Shown in pieces: positions 1-9,194 of a stretch of 64,000 bases of DNA (within the stretch, counting starts at the first letter, position 1; every line of letters begins with the position of its first letter). Position numbers and translations under genes: made by a program. This DNA is from an uncultured Prevotellaceae bacterium (GTDB taxonomy: Bacteria; Bacteroidota; Bacteroidia; Bacteroidales; Muribaculaceae). The notes under the pieces were generated by a model, which was given only the letters and a program-made list of their open reading frames with translations, searched no databases and was not told the DNA's origin. The DNA lies in assembly GCA_900318065.1 (NCBI GenBank), contig ONIY01000001.1, forward strand, positions 37,777-101,776, given 5' to 3'.

Positions 1-1593
<1,593 letters not shown>

Positions 1594-1626
1594 CCACCCA
1601 CAAAAAAAGACATCAAGAAAACACAA

Positions 1627-1664
1627 AACTCCCTCACCCTTTTGGGCGAGGGAGTTGTTTTTTT
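1627..1664 (+). terminator. Rho-independent terminator after ftsH
   Basis: AACTCCCTCACCC pairs with GGGCGAGGGAGTT across a TTTT loop with one mismatch, followed by a run of seven T. Confidence 0.9.
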
Positions 1665-1696
1665 CAAATGACGAGAGAACAACCAGCCGCAACAGT

Positions 1697-1840
1697 CTTC
1701 CCTCTCCCCTCTCCCTTCTCCCCTCTCCCCTCTTTCCTCTCCCCTCTCCCCTCTACACTCTGTACCCTATACTCTATACTCTGTACTCTATACTCTGTAC
1801 TCTATACTCTATACTCTGTACTCTATACTCTCCACTCTGT
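1697..1840. repeat. Polypyrimidine 7-bp tandem repeat (CCCCTCT / TACTCTA families)
   Basis: The first half is a run of CCCCTCT-like heptamers and the second half of TACTCTA/TACTCTG heptamers. The phase of 7 bp is kept through nearly the whole tract, and one strand is almost purely C/T apart from regularly placed A and G. It is non-coding and lies between a terminator and a promoter. Confidence 0.9.
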
Positions 1841-1883
1841 AATCGTTTGCAACAAGTTGATTAGCACTTCGTTAGTGTGTCGA

Positions 1884-1916
1884 TTTTGTATATTGAAAAA
1901 TTATGCGTAACTTTGC
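1884..1916 (+). promoter_or_regulatory. Bacteroidetes-type promoter for the 3D-domain gene
   Basis: -33 box TTTTG (1884-1888) and -7 box TAACTTTGC (1908-1916) with a 19-bp spacer, 80 bp before the start codon. Confidence 0.75.
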
Positions 1917-1995
1917 AGCGCTTTTTGGGCGTTATAACGTTTCCTAAATTTAGGCAACCAGTCCTGAAGCATATCTATTAACCAAAACAATTTAT

Positions 1996-2376
1996 ATGCG
2001 TAAAGCTTTATTTTTATTGCTTTTGTTAATCAGTTCAATCGGTGCAAGTGGTCAAGTAACTGTGACAGCTACCAAGTATCACCCCGGCATGGGAGGCGCA
2101 GGTTGGGTAACCGCCAGCGGTTCGCGAATTGACAACAACAAGCTTAAGAACTATGAGATTAAATGGATTGCCCTGTCGCACGACATGTTCCAGAAACTGG
2201 GCGTGAAAATGGGCGACGAAGTTATCATTGAATGTGCCAACTCACTCATCAGTGGAGTGTGGAAAGTAATGGACAAGATGGGTCCCAGATTGCGCAACCG
2301 CATCGACATCCTTCTTCCCCGTGGCGACAAGATGAACTTCCATGCACCAATGAAAGTGCAAATCCGGAAGAGGTGA
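1996..2376 (+). CDS. Small secreted 3D / RlpA-like double-psi beta-barrel protein
   Basis: 126 aa with a Sec signal peptide (residues 1-20, ending SGQ). The mature part resembles the 3D/double-psi beta-barrel fold of RlpA and MltA-type wall-active proteins: a TATKYHPG...TASGSRID start, then three aspartates in MGDEV (D74), KVMDKM (D93) and NRIDIL (D104) in the spacing of a 3D domain. It is likely periplasmic or exported. Such domains usually sit in peptidoglycan-acting proteins, but here the domain is alone, so any enzyme activity is inference. Monocistronic, with its own promoter and a shared terminator. Confidence 0.7.
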   Translation: MRKALFLLLLLISSIGASGQVTVTATKYHPGMGGAGWVTASGSRIDNNKLKNYEIKWIALSHDMFQKLGVKMGDEVIIECANSLISGVWKVMDKMGPRLRNRIDILLPRGDKMNFHAPMKVQIRKR

Positions 2377-2400
2377 TAATAACTCTCTCACACACAATTA

Positions 2401-2437
2401 AAGAAGCTGCATTCCCATGAGGGATGCAGCTTCTTTT
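2401..2437. terminator. Bidirectional terminator between convergent genes
   Basis: The stem AAGAAGCTGCATTCCC / GGGATGCAGCTTCTT has one bulged base and a T run on the plus side. The A-rich left arm makes it usable from the minus strand as well. It lies between the convergent 3D-domain gene and pepD. Confidence 0.85.
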
Positions 2438-2461
2438 TTGTCGCTTAGCCAAAATGGTTGA

Positions 2462-3940
2462 TTACTTGCTCTCCTCGGCAAGGGCCTTGATGATGGCCTG
2501 CACTTGCTTCCATGCCTTGTCTACTGCTGGGATGTGGCAGCGCTCGGCTGGTGAGTGCACATCGCGCAGAGTGGGACCAAAGGAGATCATCTCCATGTCG
2601 GGACGTGCCTTGAGGAACAGACCACACTCGAGACCTGCGTGAATGGCTCTAACCTCGGGCTTAACGCCAAAGAGTTTCTCCCATTGCTCTTGAGCAACGG
2701 TGAGGAGGTGGCTGTCGGCGATGGGCTCCCATCCCTGGTATCCACCCTCGCTGATGATCTCGTTGGCTCCAGCAAGGCGGAAGATAGTCTCGCACTTGTG
2801 GGTGAGGTCATACTTGCCACTCTCGATAGAAGAGCGGTGGAACATCTCAACAACAATCTGGTTGCCCTCGCGCATCTTCACGCTGGCAAGGTTGGTCGAA
2901 GTCTCAACGAGTCCAGGAATCTCCATGCTCATGGCAGCGATGCCGTGAGGTGCAGCATAAACGGCATCAACAACGCGGCGTGCGGTGTCGGTGTCGATAA
3001 TGGTCTCGGGCACATCAACGCTGTTGCAAGTGATTTCCATCTTGGGCTCGGTGCGCTTGTACTCATTCTTAACATCGGCAATGAAGGTGTTGAGAACCAC
3101 GCTCAACTTCTCCTTATCCTCGGGCTTGATACCCACAACAACGGTAGCGGCATGCGCGATAGCGTTGTGCAGGTTACCAGCGTCGATGCATGCGAGCACA
3201 TAGTCCATCTGGTCGCCAATGTTCCAGAGCAGGCGGCTGCTGAGCTTGGTAGCGGTGGCATAGCCCAGGTGGATGTCGGCACCACTGTGACCGCCATGGA
3301 GGTGCTCAAACTTGATCTCGAAGTAAACGCGATCCTTGGGGGCAGCCTCAGGCTTGTAGTTGAACTTGAAGATGCTCACCAGACCACCGGCGCAGCCCAT
3401 AGTGATGACGCCATCTTCCTCCTCGTCGAGGTTGAGCAGATAGTCGCCCACGAGCATGTCGGCCTCAATATTGCTGGCACCAGTGAGTCCTGTCTCCTCG
3501 TCAACGGTAGCAAGCGCCTCGAGAGGTCCACACTGCAGCGAAGGCTCGATTACTGCTGCCAGTGCTATTGCCAGACCCATGCCATCGTCGGCACCAAGGG
3601 TGGTGTTGTTGGCGCGCACCCACTCGCCGTCGATAATGGTCTCGATGGGGTCGGTGTCGAAGTTATGGGTAGAACCGGGTCCTTTCTCGGCTACCATGTC
3701 CATGTGGCCTTGCAGCACAATGCCCTTGCAATTCTCATAGCCAGGAGCTGCTGGCCTGAAGATTGCCACGTTGCCAGTTTTGTCAACCTTGTATTCAAGA
3801 TTGTGCTTCTTGGCAAAATCAACGAGCCATGCGCGGATTTTGTCTAACTTGCCTTCATCATTGCCCGATGGACGGGGAACCTTGGTGATCTCTTCAAAGA
3901 TGGACCACACTGCCTGTGGATTCAAATCTTTAATTGTCAT
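2462..3940 (-). CDS. pepD: Aminoacyl-histidine dipeptidase (M20C, Xaa-His dipeptidase)
   Basis: Cytosolic zinc dipeptidase of 492 aa that cleaves Xaa-His and other dipeptides in peptide catabolism. M20 metal and catalytic residues are visible: GHMDMV (H79, D81), GADDGMG (D118/D119), the DEETG general base pair (E148/E149) and LNLDEEEDG (D172), followed by the lid domain with HLHGGHSGADI. Full length for M20C. It is monocistronic on the minus strand, and its end faces the bidirectional terminator. No clear -7 box was found upstream in the A/T-rich gap. Confidence 0.95.
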   Translation of the reverse strand: MTIKDLNPQAVWSIFEEITKVPRPSGNDEGKLDKIRAWLVDFAKKHNLEYKVDKTGNVAIFRPAAPGYENCKGIVLQGHMDMVAEKGPGSTHNFDTDPIETIIDGEWVRANNTTLGADDGMGLAIALAAVIEPSLQCGPLEALATVDEETGLTGASNIEADMLVGDYLLNLDEEEDGVITMGCAGGLVSIFKFNYKPEAAPKDRVYFEIKFEHLHGGHSGADIHLGYATATKLSSRLLWNIGDQMDYVLACIDAGNLHNAIAHAATVVVGIKPEDKEKLSVVLNTFIADVKNEYKRTEPKMEITCNSVDVPETIIDTDTARRVVDAVYAAPHGIAAMSMEIPGLVETSTNLASVKMREGNQIVVEMFHRSSIESGKYDLTHKCETIFRLAGANEIISEGGYQGWEPIADSHLLTVAQEQWEKLFGVKPEVRAIHAGLECGLFLKARPDMEMISFGPTLRDVHSPAERCHIPAVDKAWKQVQAIIKALAEESK

Positions 3941-4071
3941 AGTAAATTAATTTTTTAATAAAAATTATTAGTTAAAATAGATGTTCCAAAATAATTGTTA
4001 AATCAGGCTTTTTGCCACCGCTAAATTACAATTTTTTTTTAAATAATCGGCAATTTATCAGAAACGTTTTT

Positions 4072-4080
4072 TAAATTTGC
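4072..4080 (+). promoter_or_regulatory. -7 box upstream of the 56-aa membrane protein
   Basis: TAAATTTGC matches the Bacteroidetes -7 consensus and lies 22 bp before the GTG start; no clear -33 box. Confidence 0.55.
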
Positions 4081-4102
4081 ATGCTTTTTTAAGAATAACG
4101 TC

Positions 4103-4273
4103 GTGAAGATACTACTTTTGACACTGATTTTGGTGGGAATAGCCATCCTGCTGCTTGGAGTTAAAGTTTTCTTTGTCAAGGGCGGGCGGTTTCCTAACAC
4201 CCACATAGGCAGCAACCCCGAGATGAAGAAACGTGGCATCAAGTGTGTGCAGCACGATGAGTATTACAAATGA
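4103..4273 (+). CDS. Small single-pass membrane protein (56 aa)
   Basis: GTG start, 56 codons, TGA stop. Residues 1-21 are hydrophobic (VKILLLTLILVGIAILLLGV), followed by KVFFVKGGRFPNTHIGSN and a short polar tail with one Cys (IKCVQHDEYYK). From memory, similar short proteins with an FVKGG.FP.TH core occur in other Bacteroidales, so I regard this as a real conserved gene of unknown function. A -7 box sits just upstream, and the Skp-like lipoprotein starts 28 bp downstream, suggesting co-transcription. The start codon is a judgement: no ATG is available in frame at a sensible position. Confidence 0.7.
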   Translation: MKILLLTLILVGIAILLLGVKVFFVKGGRFPNTHIGSNPEMKKRGIKCVQHDEYYK

Positions 4274-4301
4274 CATAAAAACAAAAAACTATATAAACGA
4301 A

Positions 4302-4901
4302 ATGAACAATCTAAAGAACTTAATGAAACTGGCGATGGTGGCACTGGCCCTGACAATCACTATGGGCGCATGCAACCAGCAACAAGAGAGCAACAAGAAA
4401 GAGACAAAGGTAGAACCCGCCAAGGCAGGCAAGCACCTTGAAATCAGATATATCGACGAGGACTCGGTGCTCAAGAACTATAACCTTGCAAAGGACTTTG
4501 AGGAAATGACCACCCGCCTCCAGAACGAGTATGACCAGGCTCAGAAGAAATATGCCGACCAGCTGGGCAATTTCCAGAACACTGTGAACCAGAAGATGCA
4601 GAACAACCAGTATGCCAACGAGAACGCCTACAAGTCGGATGTTCAAAAGTATCAGCAGATGGAGCAGAACGCTCAAAACGAGATGGCAAAGTTGCAGCAG
4701 AACACTACCAACCAGTTGCAGCAGAGCCAAAAGCAGCTCAACGACTCGGTTCACAACTTCCTCGAGGATTACGCCAAGAAGAACAACTACGACATGATCC
4801 TCTTCAAGTCGGCTACTGGCTACATCAACCCCAGCCTCGAGGTTACCGACGAGGTGATCGAAGGCCTGAACAAGCGCTACACCAAAGTGGCAAAGAAATA
4901 A
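4302..4901 (+). CDS. OmpH/Skp-like periplasmic chaperone lipoprotein
   Basis: 199 aa. The lipoprotein signal has its lipobox at TMGAC (Cys24). The body is a long Gln/Asn/Lys-rich coiled coil (about residues 60-150) between two short conserved ends, IRYIDEDSVLKNYN and YDMILFKSATGYINPSLEVTDEVIEGLNKRY, which match the Skp/OmpH fold. Skp-family proteins hold unfolded outer-membrane proteins in the periplasm; the lipid anchor is a variation on soluble Skp. I chose the ATG at 4302 because it begins the signal peptide; an in-frame upstream start would only add residues from the previous gene's end. Confidence 0.85.
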   Translation: MNNLKNLMKLAMVALALTITMGACNQQQESNKKETKVEPAKAGKHLEIRYIDEDSVLKNYNLAKDFEEMTTRLQNEYDQAQKKYADQLGNFQNTVNQKMQNNQYANENAYKSDVQKYQQMEQNAQNEMAKLQQNTTNQLQQSQKQLNDSVHNFLEDYAKKNNYDMILFKSATGYINPSLEVTDEVIEGLNKRYTKVAKK

Positions 4902-4911
4902 TTCATGTTTC

Positions 4912-4947
4912 GTTGACGGTTGATGGTTGATAGTTTATGGTTTATGG
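4912..4947. repeat. 7-bp tandem repeat (TGATGGT / TTATGGT)
   Basis: About five heptamers, TGATGGT TGATAGT TTATGGT TTATGGA, directly after the Skp-like gene's stop and before its terminator. Confidence 0.75.
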
Positions 4948-5011
4948 AAGTCATGCGTTAAGCACCCATCTACATTAACCAGCAAACCACAAAGAAATAA
5001 TCATTTAGAGC

Positions 5012-5052
5012 AAAAATCACCATGGCTGCTTGCGGTCGTGGTGATTTTTTTC
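5012..5052 (+). terminator. Rho-independent terminator
   Basis: Perfect 11-bp stem AAAAATCACCA / TGGTGATTTTT followed by T residues; it closes the Skp-like transcription unit. Confidence 0.85.
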
Positions 5053-5084
5053 TTGGCAACACTGCATTTTTTCACTACCTTTGC
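5053..5084 (+). promoter_or_regulatory. Promoter of hflX
   Basis: -33 TTG (5053-5055) and -7 TACCTTTGC (5076-5084) with a 20-bp spacer; the start codon is 29 bp downstream. Confidence 0.7.
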
Positions 5085-5112
5085 ACTTTGAACGTTACAC
5101 ACATTAATATCT

Positions 5113-6357
5113 ATGGGATTACTTGACGACCAGAAACGACACAGCGTGAGCACCGTTGAAGAAGAACGTGCTGTGCTCGTGGGACTTATCACGCCACAGC
5201 AAAATGAATCGAAAGCCAAAGAATACCTCGACGAGCTCGACTTCCTCGCCGAGACCGCCGGCGCTGTGACCGTGAAGAAGTTCACGCAGAAGTGCGACGC
5301 TCCTAACCGCACCACCTTTGTGGGCAAAGGCAAGCTCGACGAGATAGCGCAATATATCGATGGCAACGACATCAATCTCGCCATCTTTGACGACGACCTG
5401 AGCCCCAAGCAGGTGTCAAACATCGAGAAAGTGCTGCGGGTGAAGGTGCTCGACCGCACGAGCCTCATCCTCGACATCTTTGCCAAGCGCGCCCAGACTG
5501 CCAATGCCAAGATGCAGGTTGAACTGGCACAGTATCAATACTTGCTGCCACGCCTCACTGGCATGTGGACCCACCTGGAGCGCCAGCGAGGCGGTATAGG
5601 AATGCGTGGCCCTGGTGAGGAGCAGATTGAGACCGACCGCCGCATCGTCAAGCAGAAAATCTCGCTCTTGAAGCAGAAACTTGCCAACTGGGACAAGCAG
5701 AAGACCATCCAGCGCAAGAACCGCGGCAAGCTCACTCGCGTGGCGCTGGTGGGTTATACCAACGTGGGCAAGTCTACCATCATGAACATGCTGAGCAAGA
5801 GCGACGTCTTTGCCGAGAACAAGCTCTTTGCCACCCTCGACACCACCGTGCGCAAGGTGGTGATCGACAACCTGCCCTTCCTCTTGACCGACACTGTGGG
5901 GTTCATCCGCAAGCTTCCCCACCACCTGGTGGAGTCGTTCAAGACCACGCTTGACGAGGTGCGCGACAGCGACCTGCTCATTCATGTGGTGGACATCTCG
6001 CACCCGCAGTTTGAGGAGCAAATCGAGGTGGTGAACCGCACGCTTCACGACGTGTGCGACGCCAGCAACAAGGAGATGATAATGGTGTTCAACAAGATAG
6101 ACCAGTTCAGCTACGTTGAGAAGGATGAAGACGACCTCACTCCTCGCCAGCGCGAGAACATCCCACTCGAGGAGCTGCAGGAGACCTGGATGTCGCGCAT
6201 GGTGGGTAACTGCGTGTTTATCAGCGCAAAGAAGCGCATCAACATCGACGCGCTCAAGCAGCTGCTCTATGAGAAAGCCAAGCTCATTCACACCCAGCGC
6301 TTCCCCTACAACGACTTCCTGTTCCAGCGCTATGATGACCTGGAGGAGAATTCTTGA
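5113..6357 (+). CDS. hflX: Ribosome-associated GTPase HflX
   Basis: 414-aa GTPase of the HflX family, which binds the 50S subunit and rescues or splits stalled ribosomes. The N-terminal HflX domain ends in the Gly-rich linker GMRGPGEEQIETDRR (about 163-177). The G domain shows G1 GYTNVGKS (214-221), G3 DTVG (260-263) followed by FIRKLPHHLVESF, G4 NKID (327-330) and a SAKK-type G5. Length and all motifs are normal. It has its own promoter and ends before a 9-bp repeat and a strong terminator. Confidence 0.96.
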   Translation: MGLLDDQKRHSVSTVEEERAVLVGLITPQQNESKAKEYLDELDFLAETAGAVTVKKFTQKCDAPNRTTFVGKGKLDEIAQYIDGNDINLAIFDDDLSPKQVSNIEKVLRVKVLDRTSLILDIFAKRAQTANAKMQVELAQYQYLLPRLTGMWTHLERQRGGIGMRGPGEEQIETDRRIVKQKISLLKQKLANWDKQKTIQRKNRGKLTRVALVGYTNVGKSTIMNMLSKSDVFAENKLFATLDTTVRKVVIDNLPFLLTDTVGFIRKLPHHLVESFKTTLDEVRDSDLLIHVVDISHPQFEEQIEVVNRTLHDVCDASNKEMIMVFNKIDQFSYVEKDEDDLTPRQRENIPLEELQETWMSRMVGNCVFISAKKRINIDALKQLLYEKAKLIHTQRFPYNDFLFQRYDDLEENS

Positions 6358-6384
6358 ATTCACAAATAGGAAGTAGGAAGAAAG

Positions 6385-6420
6385 CATTCTAGTTATTCTA
6401 GATATTCTAGATATTCTAGA
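6385..6420. repeat. 9-bp tandem repeat (ATATTCTAG)
   Basis: Four copies of (T/A)TATTCTAG-like nonamers (ATTCTAGTT, ATTCTAGAT, ATTCTAGAT, ATTCTAGAT) between the hflX stop and its terminator. Non-coding. Confidence 0.8.
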
Positions 6421-6444
6421 TTTCCACCATAGGACTAAAAAACA

Positions 6445-6481
6445 GGAGCCTTGCACCAGCTGGTGCAAGGCTCCGTTTTTT
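6445..6481. terminator. Terminator with perfect 30-bp palindrome
   Basis: Bases 6445-6474 form a perfect inverted repeat centred on CAGCTG, followed by T6. It lies between convergent hflX and the OmpA gene and could serve both. Confidence 0.88.
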
Positions 6482-6506
6482 CATCGATTAAGGAGTAAAA
6501 CGCGCC

Positions 6507-7742
6507 TTATTTAATCTTGTTCTGGATAGTGCAGATAGAAACGCGGTTCCACTCGGGCTCGCTAAACATCTCGCTGATGCCGTTGCCCTCGGCCTTGATG
6601 CGGCTTGACTTAATCTTGTACTTGCCGGTGAGCAGGTCATAAACGGCCTTAGCGCGGTTGTTGGCAAGACGGATGTTGAGATCCTCAGGACCGTCCTTCG
6701 AAGCATAACCCTTGATGATGCAAGTAGCCTCGGGATGGTTCTTCAGGAAGATAGCCACGCGCTCTACGTTAGGCATTTGAGCCTGGCTAACGACGCTCTT
6801 ACCAATCTCGAAGTAAACGTTGGTCTCGAGGTTCTCGATGCTGTTGTCAACAACATTAGTCTCGGTGATATACTCCACTTTGTTCTTGCGCTTGTTGCAC
6901 TCCTCAAGCTCTTGCTGGAGACGACGTGCGCGAGCATTGGCAGCGTCAACGTCGGCCTTAGCGTTGCTCAACTGGTTGCGCAGGTCATTAACCTGGGCGT
7001 TGATGGCGTCGAGGTCGCTCTGAGTGTAACGCATGGGGCACAGAGTCATGTAGTGCTCACCATTGTGGTTCTTGAAGTGATAGGTGAGACCAGCCTCAAT
7101 CTCAACTGTGGCGCAGTTGGCGTTGAACACTGTTGTGTGCTGAGTAGCGCCACGACCCATGTACCACACTACAGCAGGCTTGAGCGAAACGGTGAGAGCC
7201 TTAGACTCGCCCACGTTCCAGTTAAGGTTAAGACCAGCCTTGGTGTACCATGAGTTCTTGTCGGCAACCTCTACAGCAGTCTCGGCGGGAGCAATCACCT
7301 CGCCAGTCTTGTAGGCGTGCCACCATCCAGCGCCAGCCACAGCCTCGATGTCGAGAGTGCGAGGAGTGCCGGGATAACCGAGCAGCCAGTTAGTAAGGTT
7401 GATAGTACCAAAAGCACCCACGAGCTGATGGTCAACGATAGTCTTGCTGTGAGGTCCCCACACCGATGTGTGCTCGCCATAAGGCTTCTGCCACGACGAT
7501 GTGTTGAACGACCACTCACCTTCTACTCCCAGTCCCAGGACCGAAGTCACTTGCTTGCGGAGTTCGATACCAGCCACTGGACGTGCGCTCTTCCAGAAAG
7601 CGTAGTGCTGGAAAGGCGAAACGATACCGCCCTTGAGGGTCACTGAAAGATTGTCGGTAAACTTGCTACCTTGAACGGTAACCTGTGCCGATGCTGCGCT
7701 CAAAGTCATTGCAGCAACAGCAAGCAATAAAATCTTTTTCAT
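6507..7742 (-). CDS. OmpA-family outer-membrane protein with coiled-coil linker
   Basis: 411 aa. The signal peptide is MKKILLLAVAAMTLSAASAQ; the start was set there rather than at an upstream in-frame codon because it gives a perfect signal. An N-terminal beta-barrel of about 230 residues is followed by a heptad-rich coiled coil (YTQSDLDAINAQVNDLRNQL...) and a C-terminal OmpA/MotB domain that should bind peptidoglycan (FEIGKSVVS, KGYASKDGPEDLNIRLANNRA, NRVSI). It has the same architecture as the protein at 28135-29409, so the two are paralogues. It has its own promoter and a terminator at the end. Likely an abundant envelope-tethering protein. Confidence 0.9.
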   Translation of the reverse strand: MKKILLLAVAAMTLSAASAQVTVQGSKFTDNLSVTLKGGIVSPFQHYAFWKSARPVAGIELRKQVTSVLGLGVEGEWSFNTSSWQKPYGEHTSVWGPHSKTIVDHQLVGAFGTINLTNWLLGYPGTPRTLDIEAVAGAGWWHAYKTGEVIAPAETAVEVADKNSWYTKAGLNLNWNVGESKALTVSLKPAVVWYMGRGATQHTTVFNANCATVEIEAGLTYHFKNHNGEHYMTLCPMRYTQSDLDAINAQVNDLRNQLSNAKADVDAANARARRLQQELEECNKRKNKVEYITETNVVDNSIENLETNVYFEIGKSVVSQAQMPNVERVAIFLKNHPEATCIIKGYASKDGPEDLNIRLANNRAKAVYDLLTGKYKIKSSRIKAEGNGISEMFSEPEWNRVSICTIQNKIK

Positions 7743-7796
7743 ACTAAACAATTTTTTAAAACATATACTCTGAAAAAAAATTTTCAAAACGAAAGT

Positions 7797-7805
7797 GCAA
7801 AAATA
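7797..7805 (-). promoter_or_regulatory. -7 box of the OmpA gene
   Basis: The minus strand reads TATTTTTGC, 55 bp before the start; the surrounding gap (7743-7940) is otherwise A/T-rich without a gene. Confidence 0.55.
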
Positions 7806-7940
7806 ATGATTAAATGCCACATTTTAAAAAAATTACGACATTTTTATATTAAATAGCACACTAAAACGCCCATTTTCACCAGTTTTGAGACCTAATATCT
7901 CATGTAACCAGCATTACAAGCAGCTTTTACACGCCGCGGG

Positions 7941-9167
7941 TTAGTCCACATTGTGGAGGTTGTGCCCCATGCGGGTCTTCTTGGTGTGCATATAGAAGCG
8001 GTTGTACTTGTTGGGCATGACCTCGATGGGAACATTCTCCACCACCTCAAGACCATAACTCTCAAGACCCACGCGCTTGACGGGGTTGTTGGTCATCAAT
8101 CGCATCTTCTTCACACCCAGAATGCGCAGTATGTTGGCGCCCACACCATAGTCGCGCTCGTCGGGCTTGAAGCCCAGGTGGGTGTTGGCGTCGACGGTGT
8201 CGAGGCCTTCTTCCTGCTGCAGCTTGTAGGCCTTGATTTTGTTCATGAGCCCAATGCCACGTCCTTCCTGGTTCATGTAGACGATAAGTCCCTTGCCCTC
8301 GGCCTCAATCATCTGCATGGCCTTGTGCAGCTGCTCACCGCACTCACATCGCATCGACCCGAAGATGTCGCCAGTGGCACATGAGGAGTGCACCCGCACA
8401 AGCAATGGCTCGTCCTCGGTCCACTCGCCCTTGATGAGAGCGATGTGCTCCAAGCCGTTGTTGAGCTGCTTGAAAGGAATGAGCTTGAAGTGCCCGTAAT
8501 GAGTGGGCATGTCTACAGTCTCTCCCACCTCGACAATCTTCTCGGTGCGCAGGCGATAGGCGATAAGGTCCTTGATGGAGATGATGGGCATGTTGTATTT
8601 TTTAGCCACTTTCACCAGCTGTGGCAGTCGCGCCATGGTGCCATCGGGGTTGATAATCTCTATGAGCGCTGCTGCAGGCTGCATTCCTGCCAAGCGGGTG
8701 AGGTCGATAGCCGCCTCGGTGTGTCCAGCACGCTTGAGCACGCCCTTGTCCTGAGCACGCAGTGGATTGACGTGTCCTGGTCGGCCAAAGTCGGTAGCCT
8801 TAGCGTTGGGGTTGGCAAGATGCCTGATTGTCTCGGCGCGGTCGTGCATCGACACGCCGGTGGTGCATCCCTCAAGCTTGTCGATGGTCACGGTGAACGG
8901 TGTTCCCAGCATCGAGGTGTTGTCGTCGACCTGCATTGTGAGTCCCAGCTGCTTGCACCGCTCGGTGGTGACAGGTGTGCACAGCACTCCCCTGCCCTCG
9001 CTCATCATGAAGTTGACCTTCTCCTCGGTAATGCACTCGGCGGCGATGATGAAATCGCCCTCGTTCTCACGGTCCTCATCGTCGACAACAATCACAAACT
9101 CTCCCTTGCGGAACTGCTCAATTGCCTCGTCGATAGTATTCAGTTTAAATTCATTGTTATCAGTCAT
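7941..9167 (-). CDS. ribBA: Bifunctional DHBP synthase / GTP cyclohydrolase II
   Basis: 408-aa fused enzyme that starts both branches of riboflavin synthesis: ribulose 5-phosphate to 3,4-dihydroxy-2-butanone 4-phosphate, and GTP to the pyrimidinone precursor. The N-terminal RibB half (about 1-205) has the acidic loop [13 protein letters not shown] (28-40) and RPGHVNPL. The RibA half (about 206-408) has zinc cysteines C262, C273 and C275 in [17 protein letters not shown] and the [10 protein letters not shown] loop. It is last in a minus-strand operon with an lptG-like gene 27 bp upstream. I saw no FMN riboswitch, which fits its internal operon position. Confidence 0.96.
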   Translation of the reverse strand: MTDNNEFKLNTIDEAIEQFRKGEFVIVVDDEDRENEGDFIIAAECITEEKVNFMMSEGRGVLCTPVTTERCKQLGLTMQVDDNTSMLGTPFTVTIDKLEGCTTGVSMHDRAETIRHLANPNAKATDFGRPGHVNPLRAQDKGVLKRAGHTEAAIDLTRLAGMQPAAALIEIINPDGTMARLPQLVKVAKKYNMPIISIKDLIAYRLRTEKIVEVGETVDMPTHYGHFKLIPFKQLNNGLEHIALIKGEWTEDEPLLVRVHSSCATGDIFGSMRCECGEQLHKAMQMIEAEGKGLIVYMNQEGRGIGLMNKIKAYKLQQEEGLDTVDANTHLGFKPDERDYGVGANILRILGVKKMRLMTNNPVKRVGLESYGLEVVENVPIEVMPNKYNRFYMHTKKTRMGHNLHNVD

Positions 9168-9194
9168 GTCTAATTTTATTGTGTATTTTGTTGT

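Larger units (their letters stand above)
1594..1995. other. Intergenic stretch between ftsH and the 3D-domain gene
   Basis: About 400 bp with no gene I can support. It holds the ftsH terminator (1627-1664), a polypyrimidine 7-bp tandem repeat (about 1697-1840) and a good Bacteroidetes promoter (1884-1916). Open frames crossing it are products of the repeat. Confidence 0.8.

Noticed and set aside
1697-1840. CRISPR array
   Set aside because: Units are 7 bp without spacers; no cas genes nearby.
2555-3847. 430-codon open frame on the plus strand opposite pepD
   Set aside because: It mirrors pepD, whose motifs are certain; a codon-bias shadow.
4233-4301. Upstream in-frame start for the Skp-like lipoprotein
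   Set aside because: It would read through the end of the 56-aa gene and bury the lipoprotein signal.
6445-6474. Perfect palindrome as an operator
   Set aside because: A T run follows directly and it lies between convergent genes, so a terminator is the better call.
9168-9194. FMN riboswitch upstream of ribBA
   Set aside because: The gap to the upstream gene is only 27 bp; no room or conserved core.
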